Assembly (NCBI RefSeq): GCF_003568845.1
Contig: NZ_CP030127.1
Location: 1 to 64,000, forward strand
Direction: 5' to 3'
Source of the DNA: Indioceanicola profundi
GTDB lineage: Bacteria > Pseudomonadota > Alphaproteobacteria > Azospirillales > Azospirillaceae
Length of the DNA stretch: 64,000 nt
Positions 8,442 through 16,665 of this stretch are shown here, piece by piece (the first letter of the stretch is position 1; each line of letters opens with the position of its first letter). The notes below the pieces were generated by a model. It was not told the DNA's origin, searched no databases, and was given only the letters and a program-made list of their open reading frames with translations. The position numbers were made by a program, and so were the translations under genes.

Positions 8442-10037
8442 ATGATATCCGAAATCTCCCACCTGCTGGTCGTCGAACCGGTCGCGTCGCTGGCGCAGGC
8501 CTATGTCTCGGCCCTGCGCCGGGACGGACATGACGTGGCCGTGGTCCCGGACGCGCCGTCCGCTGCGGCTGCGTTGCGGGAGCGTTCCGCCGATCTTGTC
8601 CTGCTGAACCTCCAGCCCGCGGATCGGTCGGGCGTGGAGGCGGTGCGCAGCCTGCGCGCTGCGGGAGCCCCGCGTGTGATCGCTCTGACCGCCCAAGGCT
8701 CTGTCCAGCTGGCTGTGGAGGTGATGCGGGCCGGCGCGCTGGACATGATCCTGCTTCCGGTCGGCACGGACCGGCTGCGCACCGCGGTCGGCGCCGCGCT
8801 GGCGGAACCGGTGGCCAGCCCCGAACCCGCAGGCCATCTGCCGCCGGCGGAGGCGGTGCAGCCGGGCCGCTATTTCGGCTTCATCGGCGCAGCCCCGCAG
8901 ATGCAGGCGGTCTACCGGCTGATCGACAATGCGGCGCCGAGCAAGGCCACCGTCTTCATTACCGGGGAAAGCGGGACCGGTAAGGAAGTCTGCGCCGAGG
9001 CGATCCATTGCCGCAGCCCGCGGGCCAAGGGGCCTTTTGTCGCGATCAACTGCGCCGCGATCCCGAAGGACCTGATGGAATCGGAGATTTTCGGCCATGT
9101 GAAGGGCGCCTTCACCGGTGCCACCTCCAATCACGCGGGCGCCGCGCTGCAGGCCAGCGGCGGTACGCTGTTCCTGGACGAGATCTGTGAAATGGATCTG
9201 GCCCTGCAGGCCAAGCTGCTGCGGTTCCTGCAGACAGGCATGGTCAAGAAGGTCGGCAGTGAGAAGCTGGAGGCGGTGGATGTACGCATCGTCTGCGCCA
9301 CCAACCGCGATCCGTTCGCCGAGGTGCAGGCCGGGCGCTTCCGCGAGGATCTGTTCTACCGGCTCCAGGTGATCTCCATAGAGCTGCCGCCCTTGCGGGA
9401 GCGCGGGGACGATGTGCTGCTGATCGCGCGGTCCCTGCTGGACACCTTCACGCGCGAGGAGGGAAAGAACTTCACCGGCTTCAGCACGGAGGCGGAGGAC
9501 ATCCTGCGCGGCTATGCATGGCCGGGCAATGTGCGCCAGCTTCTGAACGTGGTGCGCAACGTGGTCGTTCTGAATGACGGGACCCTGGTGCAGCCCTTCA
9601 TGCTGCCGCCGCCGCTGAACAAGCCGGGAATGATCGTTCCCCCCATGCTGGCAGACCCACGCTGGGCGTCCATGGCGGGGGCCCTGCCCTTCCCGTTCGC
9701 TCTCCCCGTTGCCACCCCGCCAACGGCACAGCCTGTCGCGCGGGCAGCGCCGGCCGGCAGCGCGGGCCCCTTCGCCACGCTTGGCGTGCCGCCCGCCGCA
9801 GGGGCCGCACTCCCCGGAACGCCGGTGAGCGTACCGGACCAGCCTGCCCCTTCCCGGGCGAACGGGACGGGCGATGACGCCGAGCGGCGGATCAAACCGC
9901 TTTGGCAGGTGGAAGAGGAAGCGATCGATGCCGCGATCCGCCTGTGTGGCGGCAATATCACCCGCGCCGCCTCCCTGCTGGAGATCAATCCCTGCACCAT
10001 CTACCGCCGCCGCCAGCGCAGACGCGCGCAGGCTTGA
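8442..10037 (+). CDS. LuxO-like sigma-54 activator with degenerate receiver domain
   Basis: The ATG at 8442 gives 531 residues; an upstream in-frame TTG at 8406 is less likely. Residues about 1-115 form a receiver-like domain whose phosphorylation residues are altered: the acidic pair is reduced to VVEP, the aspartate position reads LLNLQ, and the switch Lys is replaced in ILLP. A sigma-54 AAA+ domain follows, with Walker A GESGTGKE, the sigma-54 contact loop GAFTGA, GGTLFLDE and arginine-finger regions, closely resembling Vibrio LuxO. A Pro/Ala-rich linker leads to a Fis-type helix-turn-helix (about residues 490-531). It should activate RpoN promoters, but by something other than aspartate phosphorylation. 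Its position makes it a candidate regulator of the pilus or polysaccharide genes. Confidence 0.85.
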   Translation: MISEISHLLVVEPVASLAQAYVSALRRDGHDVAVVPDAPSAAAALRERSADLVLLNLQPADRSGVEAVRSLRAAGAPRVIALTAQGSVQLAVEVMRAGALDMILLPVGTDRLRTAVGAALAEPVASPEPAGHLPPAEAVQPGRYFGFIGAAPQMQAVYRLIDNAAPSKATVFITGESGTGKEVCAEAIHCRSPRAKGPFVAINCAAIPKDLMESEIFGHVKGAFTGATSNHAGAALQASGGTLFLDEICEMDLALQAKLLRFLQTGMVKKVGSEKLEAVDVRIVCATNRDPFAEVQAGRFREDLFYRLQVISIELPPLRERGDDVLLIARSLLDTFTREEGKNFTGFSTEAEDILRGYAWPGNVRQLLNVVRNVVVLNDGTLVQPFMLPPPLNKPGMIVPPMLADPRWASMAGALPFPFALPVATPPTAQPVARAAPAGSAGPFATLGVPPAAGAALPGTPVSVPDQPAPSRANGTGDDAERRIKPLWQVEEEAIDAAIRLCGGNITRAASLLEINPCTIYRRRQRRRAQA

Positions 10038-10059
10038 GAAAGAAGTGTGAGACCACGCC

Positions 10060-10368
10060 ATGATCACCGAAATCCGGCACATCATCTTTTCCAACGATGA
10101 AATGAAGCAGGTCTTCCAGACCATGCCGCCGGACGGGTTCGATCCGCAGCGGCGGATCACCCGGATACAGGTGGTCGAAGGTCCCCCGCCCATGGTGCAG
10201 GTCCACAGCGAAGGGGCTCCAATGCTGGAGGTCGAATCCTATCAGTTGGCGCGGATGATCGTGGGCTACTGCCGGAACAGGAAGATCCCGCTGCCCAAGG
10301 ATGCGCTGAAGACCCTGCACGCGCAGGGCGATGCGCTCTGTTTCTCGATCATGAGCACGCTGAGCTGA
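10060..10368 (+). CDS. Small orphan protein, paralogue of the 60297 gene product
   Basis: I do not recognise a named family for this 102-residue soluble protein. It has no signal peptide or membrane segment and reads as alpha/beta: an N-terminal helix (IFSNDEMKQVF), two strand pairs, then a helix with YQLARMIVGYCRNRKIPLPKD. The same layout occurs in the protein encoded at 60297-60668 (ELAASLINYCLERRIRLPSS), so the window contains two members of one family. It starts 22 bases after the sigma-54 regulator and ends 4 bases before the monooxygenase-like gene, so the three are probably one operon. A regulatory accessory role is possible but unproven. Confidence 0.7.
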   Translation: MITEIRHIIFSNDEMKQVFQTMPPDGFDPQRRITRIQVVEGPPPMVQVHSEGAPMLEVESYQLARMIVGYCRNRKIPLPKDALKTLHAQGDALCFSIMSTLS

Positions 10369-10372
10369 CGCC

Positions 10373-10675
10373 GTGCCGCGCATTGTCCAGCATGTCCGCT
10401 TCGCCGTGCGGGCGGAGCACCGGGATGCGGTGCTCCGCCTGCTGCTCGACGTGGCTCGTCATTCCCGACGCGAGCCGGGCTGCCTGCGCTACGACGTCAC
10501 GCAGGAGGAAGCCGATTCCAACGTCCTGGTCCTCTGGGAGGAATATACCGACGAGGCGGCGGTCGAGGCTCACCATGCGGCCCCACACCTTCAGGACTGG
10601 CGGGCTGGCCGCGCCCTCCTTCCCGCCGATGCCTTCACCCGGACGACCACCCGGCTTCTGACCATCGATCCCTGA
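10373..10675 (+). CDS. Antibiotic biosynthesis monooxygenase (ABM)-domain protein
   Basis: The 100-residue product begins at a GTG four bases after the preceding stop. It shows the dimeric ferredoxin-like ABM pattern: a first strand IVQHVRFAV, a helix with RREPGCLRYDV, the strand VLVLWEEYTDEAAVEAHHAAPH and a short C-terminal strand. The H in the EAHHAAPH helix is the usual conserved position. Members include quinone monooxygenases such as YgiN and many stress-related proteins of unknown substrate. Nothing in the neighbourhood names a substrate. Coupling to the sigma-54 regulator operon is suggested by spacing alone. Confidence 0.75.
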   Translation: MPRIVQHVRFAVRAEHRDAVLRLLLDVARHSRREPGCLRYDVTQEEADSNVLVLWEEYTDEAAVEAHHAAPHLQDWRAGRALLPADAFTRTTTRLLTIDP

Positions 10676-10676
10676 G

Positions 10677-10705
10677 CGGGGCGACGCTGCGACAGCATCG
10701 CCCCG
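10677..10705. terminator. Hairpin between convergent genes
   Basis: CGGGGCGA-c-GCTG, loop CGA, CAGC-a-TCGCCCCG forms a long GC-rich stem with one bulged pair. It lies between the stops of the plus-strand ABM gene and the minus-strand adaptor gene. There is no U-run, so it may act as a bidirectional Rho-assisted or weak terminator. Confidence 0.45.
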
Positions 10706-10712
10706 GCCAACC

Positions 10713-12047
10713 TCAATGCTCGCGGAAGGAGCGCTCCACCACCTGGGTGAAGGGCTGGAGCAGGTAGGTAAAGAGGGTCTGCTCGCCGGTCCTGATGAAG
10801 GCGTCGGCCGGCATTCCGGGCATGATCTGCAACCCTTCCAGCCGCCGCAGCTCCTCCTCCGGCACGGTGATGCGCACGGCGTAATAGGGCTGACCGGTCC
10901 GCTGGTCGGTGAGCCGGTCGGCCGAAACCGTGGTGACCTCCCCGTGGATCACCGGCGTAGTGGCCTGGCGGAAGGCGGAGAACTTGATATCCGCCGGCAT
11001 GCCGATCTTGACCTGGTCCACATCGGTGACCTGAAGGTGGGCTTCCACCACCAGCTCATCCTGGTCGGGTACGATCTGCATCAAGGGCTCGCCGGCCGGG
11101 ATGACGCCTCCCAGCGTATGAACCTTCATATCGACCACAAGCCCGCTGTTCGGCGCCACCACCGTGGTGCGGTTCAGCACGTCCTCCGCCGCCCGCATGC
11201 GTTCGCGCAGATCGTAAAGCTCGATCTGCGCCTCGCGCAGTTCGGTGGCCACCTGCTCCTGGAAGGTCTTCTTCACCTGGATCATCTGCAGGTCGGTCTC
11301 GCCCAGCACCTGCTGGGTCTGCGCGATCTCGCCCAGAAGCTTGCCGCGCTCGCCGGTCAGGCGCGATGCCTCGCGCTCCAGCGCCAGGATGCGGGTCTTG
11401 GGCGCATAGCCCTTCGACAGCAGCTCCTTCAGGCCCTTCAGCTCATCCTTGATGAGGATGAGCTGCTCTTCCTGGCTTTCCGCCTGCGACTTCAGCCCGC
11501 CGATCTGCTCCAGCGCCTGGGCGCGGCGCTGCTGCAGGATGGTGATCTGGCCTTCCTGGGCATTGCGGCGCGCCTCGAACAGAGTGCGCTGGCCGTTCAG
11601 GATGGCGGCCACGTCGGCATTCGCCGCACGGTCCAGCAGATAGGCCGGGAACTCCACCTGTTCGGAACCGTCGCGCTCCGCCAGGAGGCGGGCCTCCAGG
11701 GCGAGCGTGCTGTCCAGCTGCCCGCGCAGGATCTCCACCTGGCTGGCGGCCTTGGTGGGGTCCAGTTCGAGCAGCACCTGGCCGGCGGCGACCCGGTCGC
11801 CCTCCCGCACATGGAGAGCCTTCACAAGCCCGCCTTCCAGATGCTGGATCTGCTTGTTGCTGCCGGACACCGCGACCACGCCGGGGGCGATGGCGGCGCT
11901 GGACAGGGGCGCCAGGCCGGCCCACAGGCCGAATGCGCCCAGCGTGCCGCCGAGCAGGATGGTGCCAGCCATGATGGTGCTGCGGAAGGAGGTGTCCACC
12001 TTCGGCTCGCCGATCATGTCGGCTGCCTTGAGGTCGAGGATGCTCAT
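10713..12047 (-). CDS. Type I secretion membrane-fusion adaptor (HlyD/PrtE family)
   Basis: This 444-residue protein has one N-terminal transmembrane helix (about residues 27-48), a lipoyl-like half motif (about residues 55-95), a long coiled coil (about residues 100-285) and a C-terminal beta domain ending in the conserved GMPADAFI region (about residues 410-420). These adaptors span the periplasm between the inner-membrane ABC transporter and a TolC-like channel. Its ATG overlaps the stop of the ABC gene (TGATG), so the pair is translationally coupled. No TolC-family gene and no RTX-type substrate is visible in the window. In rhizobia the homologous PrsD-PrsE pair lies beside exopolysaccharide genes and exports glycanases, which makes a similar role plausible here. 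Confidence 0.9.
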   Translation of the reverse strand: MSILDLKAADMIGEPKVDTSFRSTIMAGTILLGGTLGAFGLWAGLAPLSSAAIAPGVVAVSGSNKQIQHLEGGLVKALHVREGDRVAAGQVLLELDPTKAASQVEILRGQLDSTLALEARLLAERDGSEQVEFPAYLLDRAANADVAAILNGQRTLFEARRNAQEGQITILQQRRAQALEQIGGLKSQAESQEEQLILIKDELKGLKELLSKGYAPKTRILALEREASRLTGERGKLLGEIAQTQQVLGETDLQMIQVKKTFQEQVATELREAQIELYDLRERMRAAEDVLNRTTVVAPNSGLVVDMKVHTLGGVIPAGEPLMQIVPDQDELVVEAHLQVTDVDQVKIGMPADIKFSAFRQATTPVIHGEVTTVSADRLTDQRTGQPYYAVRITVPEEELRRLEGLQIMPGMPADAFIRTGEQTLFTYLLQPFTQVVERSFREH

Positions 12048-13807
12048 CAGGCGGCTCCCGTCTGCTGGGTAGGCTGTTGCGCGGACTGCTGGGCGGCGAC
12101 ACGGGCCGCCTGGGCAACCGCGGCGGCCGGCACCGGACGGGCGAACCGGCTCATGATCTCCTGGCGCGGTCCATAGGCCTGGACCTGTCCTTCACCCAGG
12201 ACGAGGATGCTGTCGACCCCCATGAGGACGCTGGGGCGGTGCGCCACGATCAGCACGGTGCTGCCGATCTCGCGCAGATAGGAGAGGGCTCCGGCCAGTG
12301 CGGCCTCACCCTCGTCGTCGAGGTTGGAGTTGGGTTCGTCTAGTACGACCAGCGACGGATTGCCGTAAAGAGCCCGGGCAAGCGCCACGCGCTGGCGCTG
12401 ACCGGCGGAGAGAACGGAACCGCCTTCACCGATCTGGGTGTCGTAGCCCTGGGCCAGACGCAGGATCATCTCATGCACGCCGGCATGCCGGGCCGCCTCC
12501 ACCACCTTCTCGGCATCCACCTTGCCGAAGCGGGCGATATTCTCGGCGATGGTGCCGGAGAAGAGCTCCACATCCTGGGGCAGGTAGCCGATGCGCGGAC
12601 CGATGCGCTCACGCTCATACTGGGACATGTCGGCCCCATCCAGGCGGACCTTGCCGGCATAGACCGGCCAGACGCCGCAGATGGTGCGGACCAGGGTGGA
12701 CTTGCCGGCGGCCGACGGACCGACGATGCCGACGCTTTCCCCGGCCCTCACGCCAAAGCTGACGCCGCGCAGGGTGGGCTGGCTGCCGCCCGGCGGAAGG
12801 GCGACCAGCCCCTCTACCGAAAGGTCGCCGCGGGGGTCCGGCAGCGGCATGGGCTGGAGCCGCGGCGGCAGCTTGGCGAACAGCTCCTCAAGCCGGCCCC
12901 AGGCGCTGCGTGCGCCCAGCAGCATCTTCCAGGTGCCGATGGCCTGTTCGACCGGCGCCAGAGCACGGCCGAGCATGATGGAGGAGGCGATCATCACACC
13001 GGGAGACACCTCGCCCTGAATCGACAGCCAGGCGCCGGCGCCGAGCATCAGGCTCTGGAGCGTCATGCGGAAGAACTTGGTCACCGCCGTGATGCCGCCG
13101 GCCCGGTCGCTGGCGTCGGCCTGAAAGGCCAGCATGCGATTGTGGCGGGCAAGCCAACGCTCGCGGATGGAGGGGAGCATGCCCATGGCCTCGACCACTT
13201 CGGCGTTCCGAAGGTTGGTCTCGGCGAACTGGCCGGCAGCCATCTGCTCGCGGTTGGCGTTGCTGAGAGGCTGGCGGGTCATGGTCTCGGTGACCAGGGC
13301 CAGCGAGAACAGGACGATGGCGCCGAACAGGGCCAGCATGCCCAACAAGGGGTGGAAAATAAAGATCACCACCAGGAACAGCGGCGTCCAGGGCGCATCG
13401 AAGAAAGCAAAAAGCCCAGGCCCGGTGAGGAACTGGCGCACGGCCAGCATGTCGCCCAGCGGCTGGGTGCGGCTTGCCTGCGGTACCCGCAGCGACCGCT
13501 CATAGACCGCATCGAACAGGCGCGGCGTCACGGCCGTGTCGATCCGGTTGCTGACGCGGACCAGGACACGGGAACGCAGATATTCCAGACCGCCATAGAC
13601 AGCCAGCAGCCCGACCAGCAGCACCGTAAGCATCAGCAGGGTGCTCTCGCTGCGACTGCCCAGGACGCGGTCATAGACCTGGAGCATGTAGAGCGGACTG
13701 ACCAGCATCAGGATATTGATGAAGAAGCTGAAGCCAGCCGCCGCGATGAATCCGGGTTGGCATGCCGAAACGGCTTGCCGCAGTTCCCCCTTCGCAACGG
13801 TCTTCAT
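12047..13807 (-). CDS. Type I secretion ABC transporter (PrtD family)
   Basis: I chose the ATG at 13807 (586 residues), since the longer frame only adds a short basic leader. The N-terminal half has six membrane helices (first near residues 20-45). The ATPase domain has Walker A GPSAAGKST (about residue 363), signature LSAGQRQRVALARAL and Walker B LVVLDEP. The RIGYLPQDVELFSGTIAENIARF stretch is typical of PrtD/HasD transporters. It lacks the long C39-like N-terminal domain of HlyB. It exports a C-terminally signalled protein with the adaptor encoded next to it. A C-terminal Ala/Gln-rich tail is present. The upstream region of about 500 bases contains no gene. Confidence 0.9.
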   Translation of the reverse strand: MKTVAKGELRQAVSACQPGFIAAAGFSFFINILMLVSPLYMLQVYDRVLGSRSESTLLMLTVLLVGLLAVYGGLEYLRSRVLVRVSNRIDTAVTPRLFDAVYERSLRVPQASRTQPLGDMLAVRQFLTGPGLFAFFDAPWTPLFLVVIFIFHPLLGMLALFGAIVLFSLALVTETMTRQPLSNANREQMAAGQFAETNLRNAEVVEAMGMLPSIRERWLARHNRMLAFQADASDRAGGITAVTKFFRMTLQSLMLGAGAWLSIQGEVSPGVMIASSIMLGRALAPVEQAIGTWKMLLGARSAWGRLEELFAKLPPRLQPMPLPDPRGDLSVEGLVALPPGGSQPTLRGVSFGVRAGESVGIVGPSAAGKSTLVRTICGVWPVYAGKVRLDGADMSQYERERIGPRIGYLPQDVELFSGTIAENIARFGKVDAEKVVEAARHAGVHEMILRLAQGYDTQIGEGGSVLSAGQRQRVALARALYGNPSLVVLDEPNSNLDDEGEAALAGALSYLREIGSTVLIVAHRPSVLMGVDSILVLGEGQVQAYGPRQEIMSRFARPVPAAAVAQAARVAAQQSAQQPTQQTGAA

Positions 13808-14336
13808 GGTGACCTTTCGTCCATGGCGGTTCAATGTGCGGCAACCCGTTTTGGGCTGCCGGCTCTGTGGTCGAATGGCAACGGAATTTGGTTAATGGAG
13901 TGTTGCCAGACGGCGACACTACGCGACAGGCGGCGTGACAAAACTAAGTCATGGCTGGCAGTCACCGAAGCTTCAACAGGTCGGGCCGAGTTTAAGGTGA
14001 TGCGTCCGCAGCCCTGCCGGCCTAATTCGGTCGGGTTCCAAATTCCGGCGTCTTAGCCATATTGCGCGAAACCGGCGGCGAATATCCGAAAGATGCCACC
14101 CCGTAGAAGTAATGGCAGCCGGACTTGCTATGAGCGCTTTAACAGGCTTCCGCGCCAATTGGCCGCCATGGAGGTGTTCGGCGGCGGTTTGACTCCGTAG
14201 CCCAAACCGGAGTTCGAGAAATTCGCACCTTGGGATAGCCGAACGGCGCCTCCCAGGGAGAGGCGCCGTTGCGGTCGCATTCCGATTTGATATGGCCTTC
14301 TGCCGACTGGGCCGATGGCGGTTAGCGGTTCTGCCG
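13808..14336. other. Intergenic region with one strong hairpin, no gene seen
   Basis: About 530 bases between the divergently oriented ends of the secretion operon and the WbpM-like gene (both on the minus strand). It holds a perfect 11-bp stem, AACGGCGCCTC and GAGGCGCCGTT, at 14242-14270 with a seven-base loop and no U-run. This may end transcription of the polysaccharide operon that finishes at 14337. I see no ORF with coding character and no convincing promoter, although the promoter of the type I secretion genes should lie near 13810-13950. Confidence 0.5.
14242..14270 (-). terminator. GC-rich hairpin downstream of the WbpM-like gene
   Basis: Perfect 11-bp inverted repeat with loop CCAGGGA, 67 bases past the minus-strand stop at 14337. 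There is no T-run on either side, so factor-independent termination is doubtful. Confidence 0.4.
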
Positions 14337-16295
14337 CTAGTCGGCGCCAACCTGATCCTTCAGGCGAGCAGCCTGCGCGGGGGTGCCGTTTTCGAAGCCG
14401 GGAACGAGATTACCAAGAATGACACGGATACGGGCTGTGTCGTTGCTGGCGGCCGCGGTTTCCAACTCGTCCAGGGCGCGGGCGAGCAACTGGGGGTCCA
14501 TCACGCGCGGCGAAGCGATGAATACGCCATCCGCCTCGGTCTTGGTCGGCATCTCTTCAGGATCGAAAATCTCCTCGAAGAGCTTCTCGCCGGGGCGCAA
14601 TCCGGTGAACTGGATCTGGACGTCGACATCGGGCCGAAGACCTGCTAGACGGATCATCTGCCGGGCCAGATCGACGATCCGCATGGGCTTGCCCATGTCG
14701 AGAACAAAAATGCGCCCGCGGTCTTCTGTACGCGCCGTACCGTAAGCGGCCGCCTGAAGTACCAGCTCAACGGCTTCCGGGACGGTCATGAAATAACGCT
14801 GCATGTCCGGATGCGTAACCGTCAGCGGGCCGCCCGCCTGGAGTTGGCGCTCGAAGAGGGGAACGACGGAGCCACTGCTGCCAAGTACGTTGCCAAAGCG
14901 TACGGCGACGTACCGCGTTCCTTCGGCCGCCGCGTTCGCACCCAGCAGATCAACCGCCTGGCAGTACAGTTCGGCCACGCGCTTGGTCGCCCCCATGACA
15001 TTCGTCGGCCGGATCGCCTTGTCGGTCGAGATCATGACCATTGTCCGGACACCCACCGCACGACAGGCATCGGCGACGTTCCGGGTGCCGACCACATTGG
15101 TCAGCACCCCCTCGGACGGGTTGGCCTCCACCAGCGGCACATGCTTCAGGGCAGCGGCATGCAGGACCAGTTCCGGACGGACCCGCTTGAAGACACGGAA
15201 GACGGCATCCCGATCACGCACGTCGCAGAGGATGGTTTCCACCTCGAGGTCGGGCGCGGCATTCCGGATTTCATGATCGATGCGGTAGAGATTGAACTCA
15301 CCGTTCTCAAGCATTACCAGCTTGCGCGGCGACAGGGCCGCCAACTGCCGGGTCAGCTCGCCGCCGATGGTCCCGCCTGCTCCGGTCACCAGCACGCATC
15401 TGCCCTTGGCCAAGCTCACGATGGCCGCGCGGTCCAGGGTGGTCTGCGGGCGACCGAGAAGAGCCTCCACCGGAATGGGCTTCAGCTTCAACTGGTCGGA
15501 CGGAGTTGCGCCGATATCCAGCCGCGTGGGGTCGGGGAGCCTTGCGACGGGAAGCCCGGACCGCTCGGCCAACGCCAGAATATCCGCCAGCGGAAGCTCG
15601 TTCCCATCAGCCCAGGAAGGGGACAACGCCAGAGTCTCGGGCACGACGTTCTGACCTGCGAGCCGCGTCATGACCTCCGGCAGCTCGTGGATGGAACCGA
15701 GTACCGGCACGCCGAGAAGGCTCCTGCCTTTTTCCCTGCTCCCACGATCGAGAATACCCGCGACGGAGTAGGCCTGTTGCTGCCGGGCCTGATTGGCCCG
15801 GATGAAGTTCGCAGCGGAATGGTCCGTTCCGCAGATCAGAACGGCCGTCTGCTCGCAGGACGCCATCGTCGACGGGGGGAAGAATTTCCGGTCCTTCGCC
15901 ATCCGATAGATGAACCGCGCCCCGCCCAGAAGGACGATGTGGGCCAGCCAGAAAACGGCAGCAACAGATGCGGGCAGGCGATCCGAAAGGCCTGCCAACT
16001 GGGAACCGGCAAAAAGGCTGAGCGCCAAGAGGCTGGATGCCCGCACGACCCGGACGAGGTCGGGCGAAGACGCGAAGCGCCACATTCCCTGGTACAGGCC
16101 GAGTTTCAGGAGGAATGCGGCGCTGCCCAGCAGAACGGCCAGTCCTGCCTTCCAGTAGAAGGTTCCGGCATCCGCCACTGCCCCTGGCCCAACGACCAGC
16201 TCGACCGCCAGCATGAAGGCCAGGCCGGTCATCAGCACGTCGTGAATGTAGGCCTGGACCCGCCGTCCGAAGACACTCGCCAGATTACGATTCAT
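14337..16295 (-). CDS. WbpM/CapD-like UDP-sugar 4,6-dehydratase, membrane-anchored
   Basis: The likely ATG at 16295 gives 652 residues. Residues about 10-135 contain four membrane helices, and a CoA-binding-like Rossmann region follows (about 140-270). The C-terminal catalytic domain has the NAD motif GAGGTIGGELTRQ (about residue 300), and STDKAIRPTNVMGATKR in which Met replaces the usual catalytic Tyr, as in WbpM. Enzymes of this kind convert UDP-GlcNAc to UDP-4-keto-6-deoxy-GlcNAc, the precursor of QuiNAc and FucNAc. It is last in a minus-strand operon with ManC, a polyprenyl-phosphate sugar transferase and a glycosyltransferase. The WbpV-like reductase gene at 20708 would complete UDP-QuiNAc or UDP-FucNAc synthesis. 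Confidence 0.9.
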   Translation of the reverse strand: MNRNLASVFGRRVQAYIHDVLMTGLAFMLAVELVVGPGAVADAGTFYWKAGLAVLLGSAAFLLKLGLYQGMWRFASSPDLVRVVRASSLLALSLFAGSQLAGLSDRLPASVAAVFWLAHIVLLGGARFIYRMAKDRKFFPPSTMASCEQTAVLICGTDHSAANFIRANQARQQQAYSVAGILDRGSREKGRSLLGVPVLGSIHELPEVMTRLAGQNVVPETLALSPSWADGNELPLADILALAERSGLPVARLPDPTRLDIGATPSDQLKLKPIPVEALLGRPQTTLDRAAIVSLAKGRCVLVTGAGGTIGGELTRQLAALSPRKLVMLENGEFNLYRIDHEIRNAAPDLEVETILCDVRDRDAVFRVFKRVRPELVLHAAALKHVPLVEANPSEGVLTNVVGTRNVADACRAVGVRTMVMISTDKAIRPTNVMGATKRVAELYCQAVDLLGANAAAEGTRYVAVRFGNVLGSSGSVVPLFERQLQAGGPLTVTHPDMQRYFMTVPEAVELVLQAAAYGTARTEDRGRIFVLDMGKPMRIVDLARQMIRLAGLRPDVDVQIQFTGLRPGEKLFEEIFDPEEMPTKTEADGVFIASPRVMDPQLLARALDELETAAASNDTARIRVILGNLVPGFENGTPAQAARLKDQVGAD

Positions 16296-16665
16296 TCGTC
16301 CCCAATCTCCCCAATCCGCCCGCCGCCCGCGCCGCAGCAAGAGGCTGGCTCGATACGCCAGTTGAAGCAGGCCGGCCCAGCAGATCCAGACTCCGTGAAC
16401 CAGTTGTGTGCTGGTTAGACAGACATCCTAGCTGGAAGCATCTATTCTAGAGCAGCTTGCAGAGGGCCGTCCGCTCCCAAGGGCACCGTTCCACGCACAA
16501 ATCTTGAGAGTCGTGCAGCAATGCAACAGTGCGCCGCCGATGTATAGATGTTTCCAGTTGCCCCTTCACTTCGAGTGAGCCGGCATCACGCCAACCTCGG
16601 CGAGGTCATAAACTCAGGACTGCGGTTCCCGCCGGCCAAGCCGAACGGAGCGCGCCGCCCATTGC
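16296..16665. other. Intergenic region, no gene seen
   Basis: About 370 bases between the minus-strand manC stop and the start of the WbpM-like gene. It may hold an internal promoter, but I could not identify convincing -35 and -10 elements, repeats or a structured RNA. Confidence 0.5.

Noticed and set aside
7803-10193. A 796-codon open frame on the minus strand across galE and the sigma-54 gene
   Set aside because: It crosses two well-supported genes on the other strand, has no domain pattern and a composition typical of reversed GC-rich coding DNA.
12473-14056. A long plus-strand frame antisense to the type I ABC transporter gene
   Set aside because: The minus-strand gene has full Walker A, signature and Walker B motifs; the antisense frame has none and is Gln/His/Asp-rich filler.
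14811-16418. A long plus-strand frame antisense to the WbpM-like gene
   Set aside because: It is explained as a GC-rich shadow of the minus-strand gene; no motifs support it.
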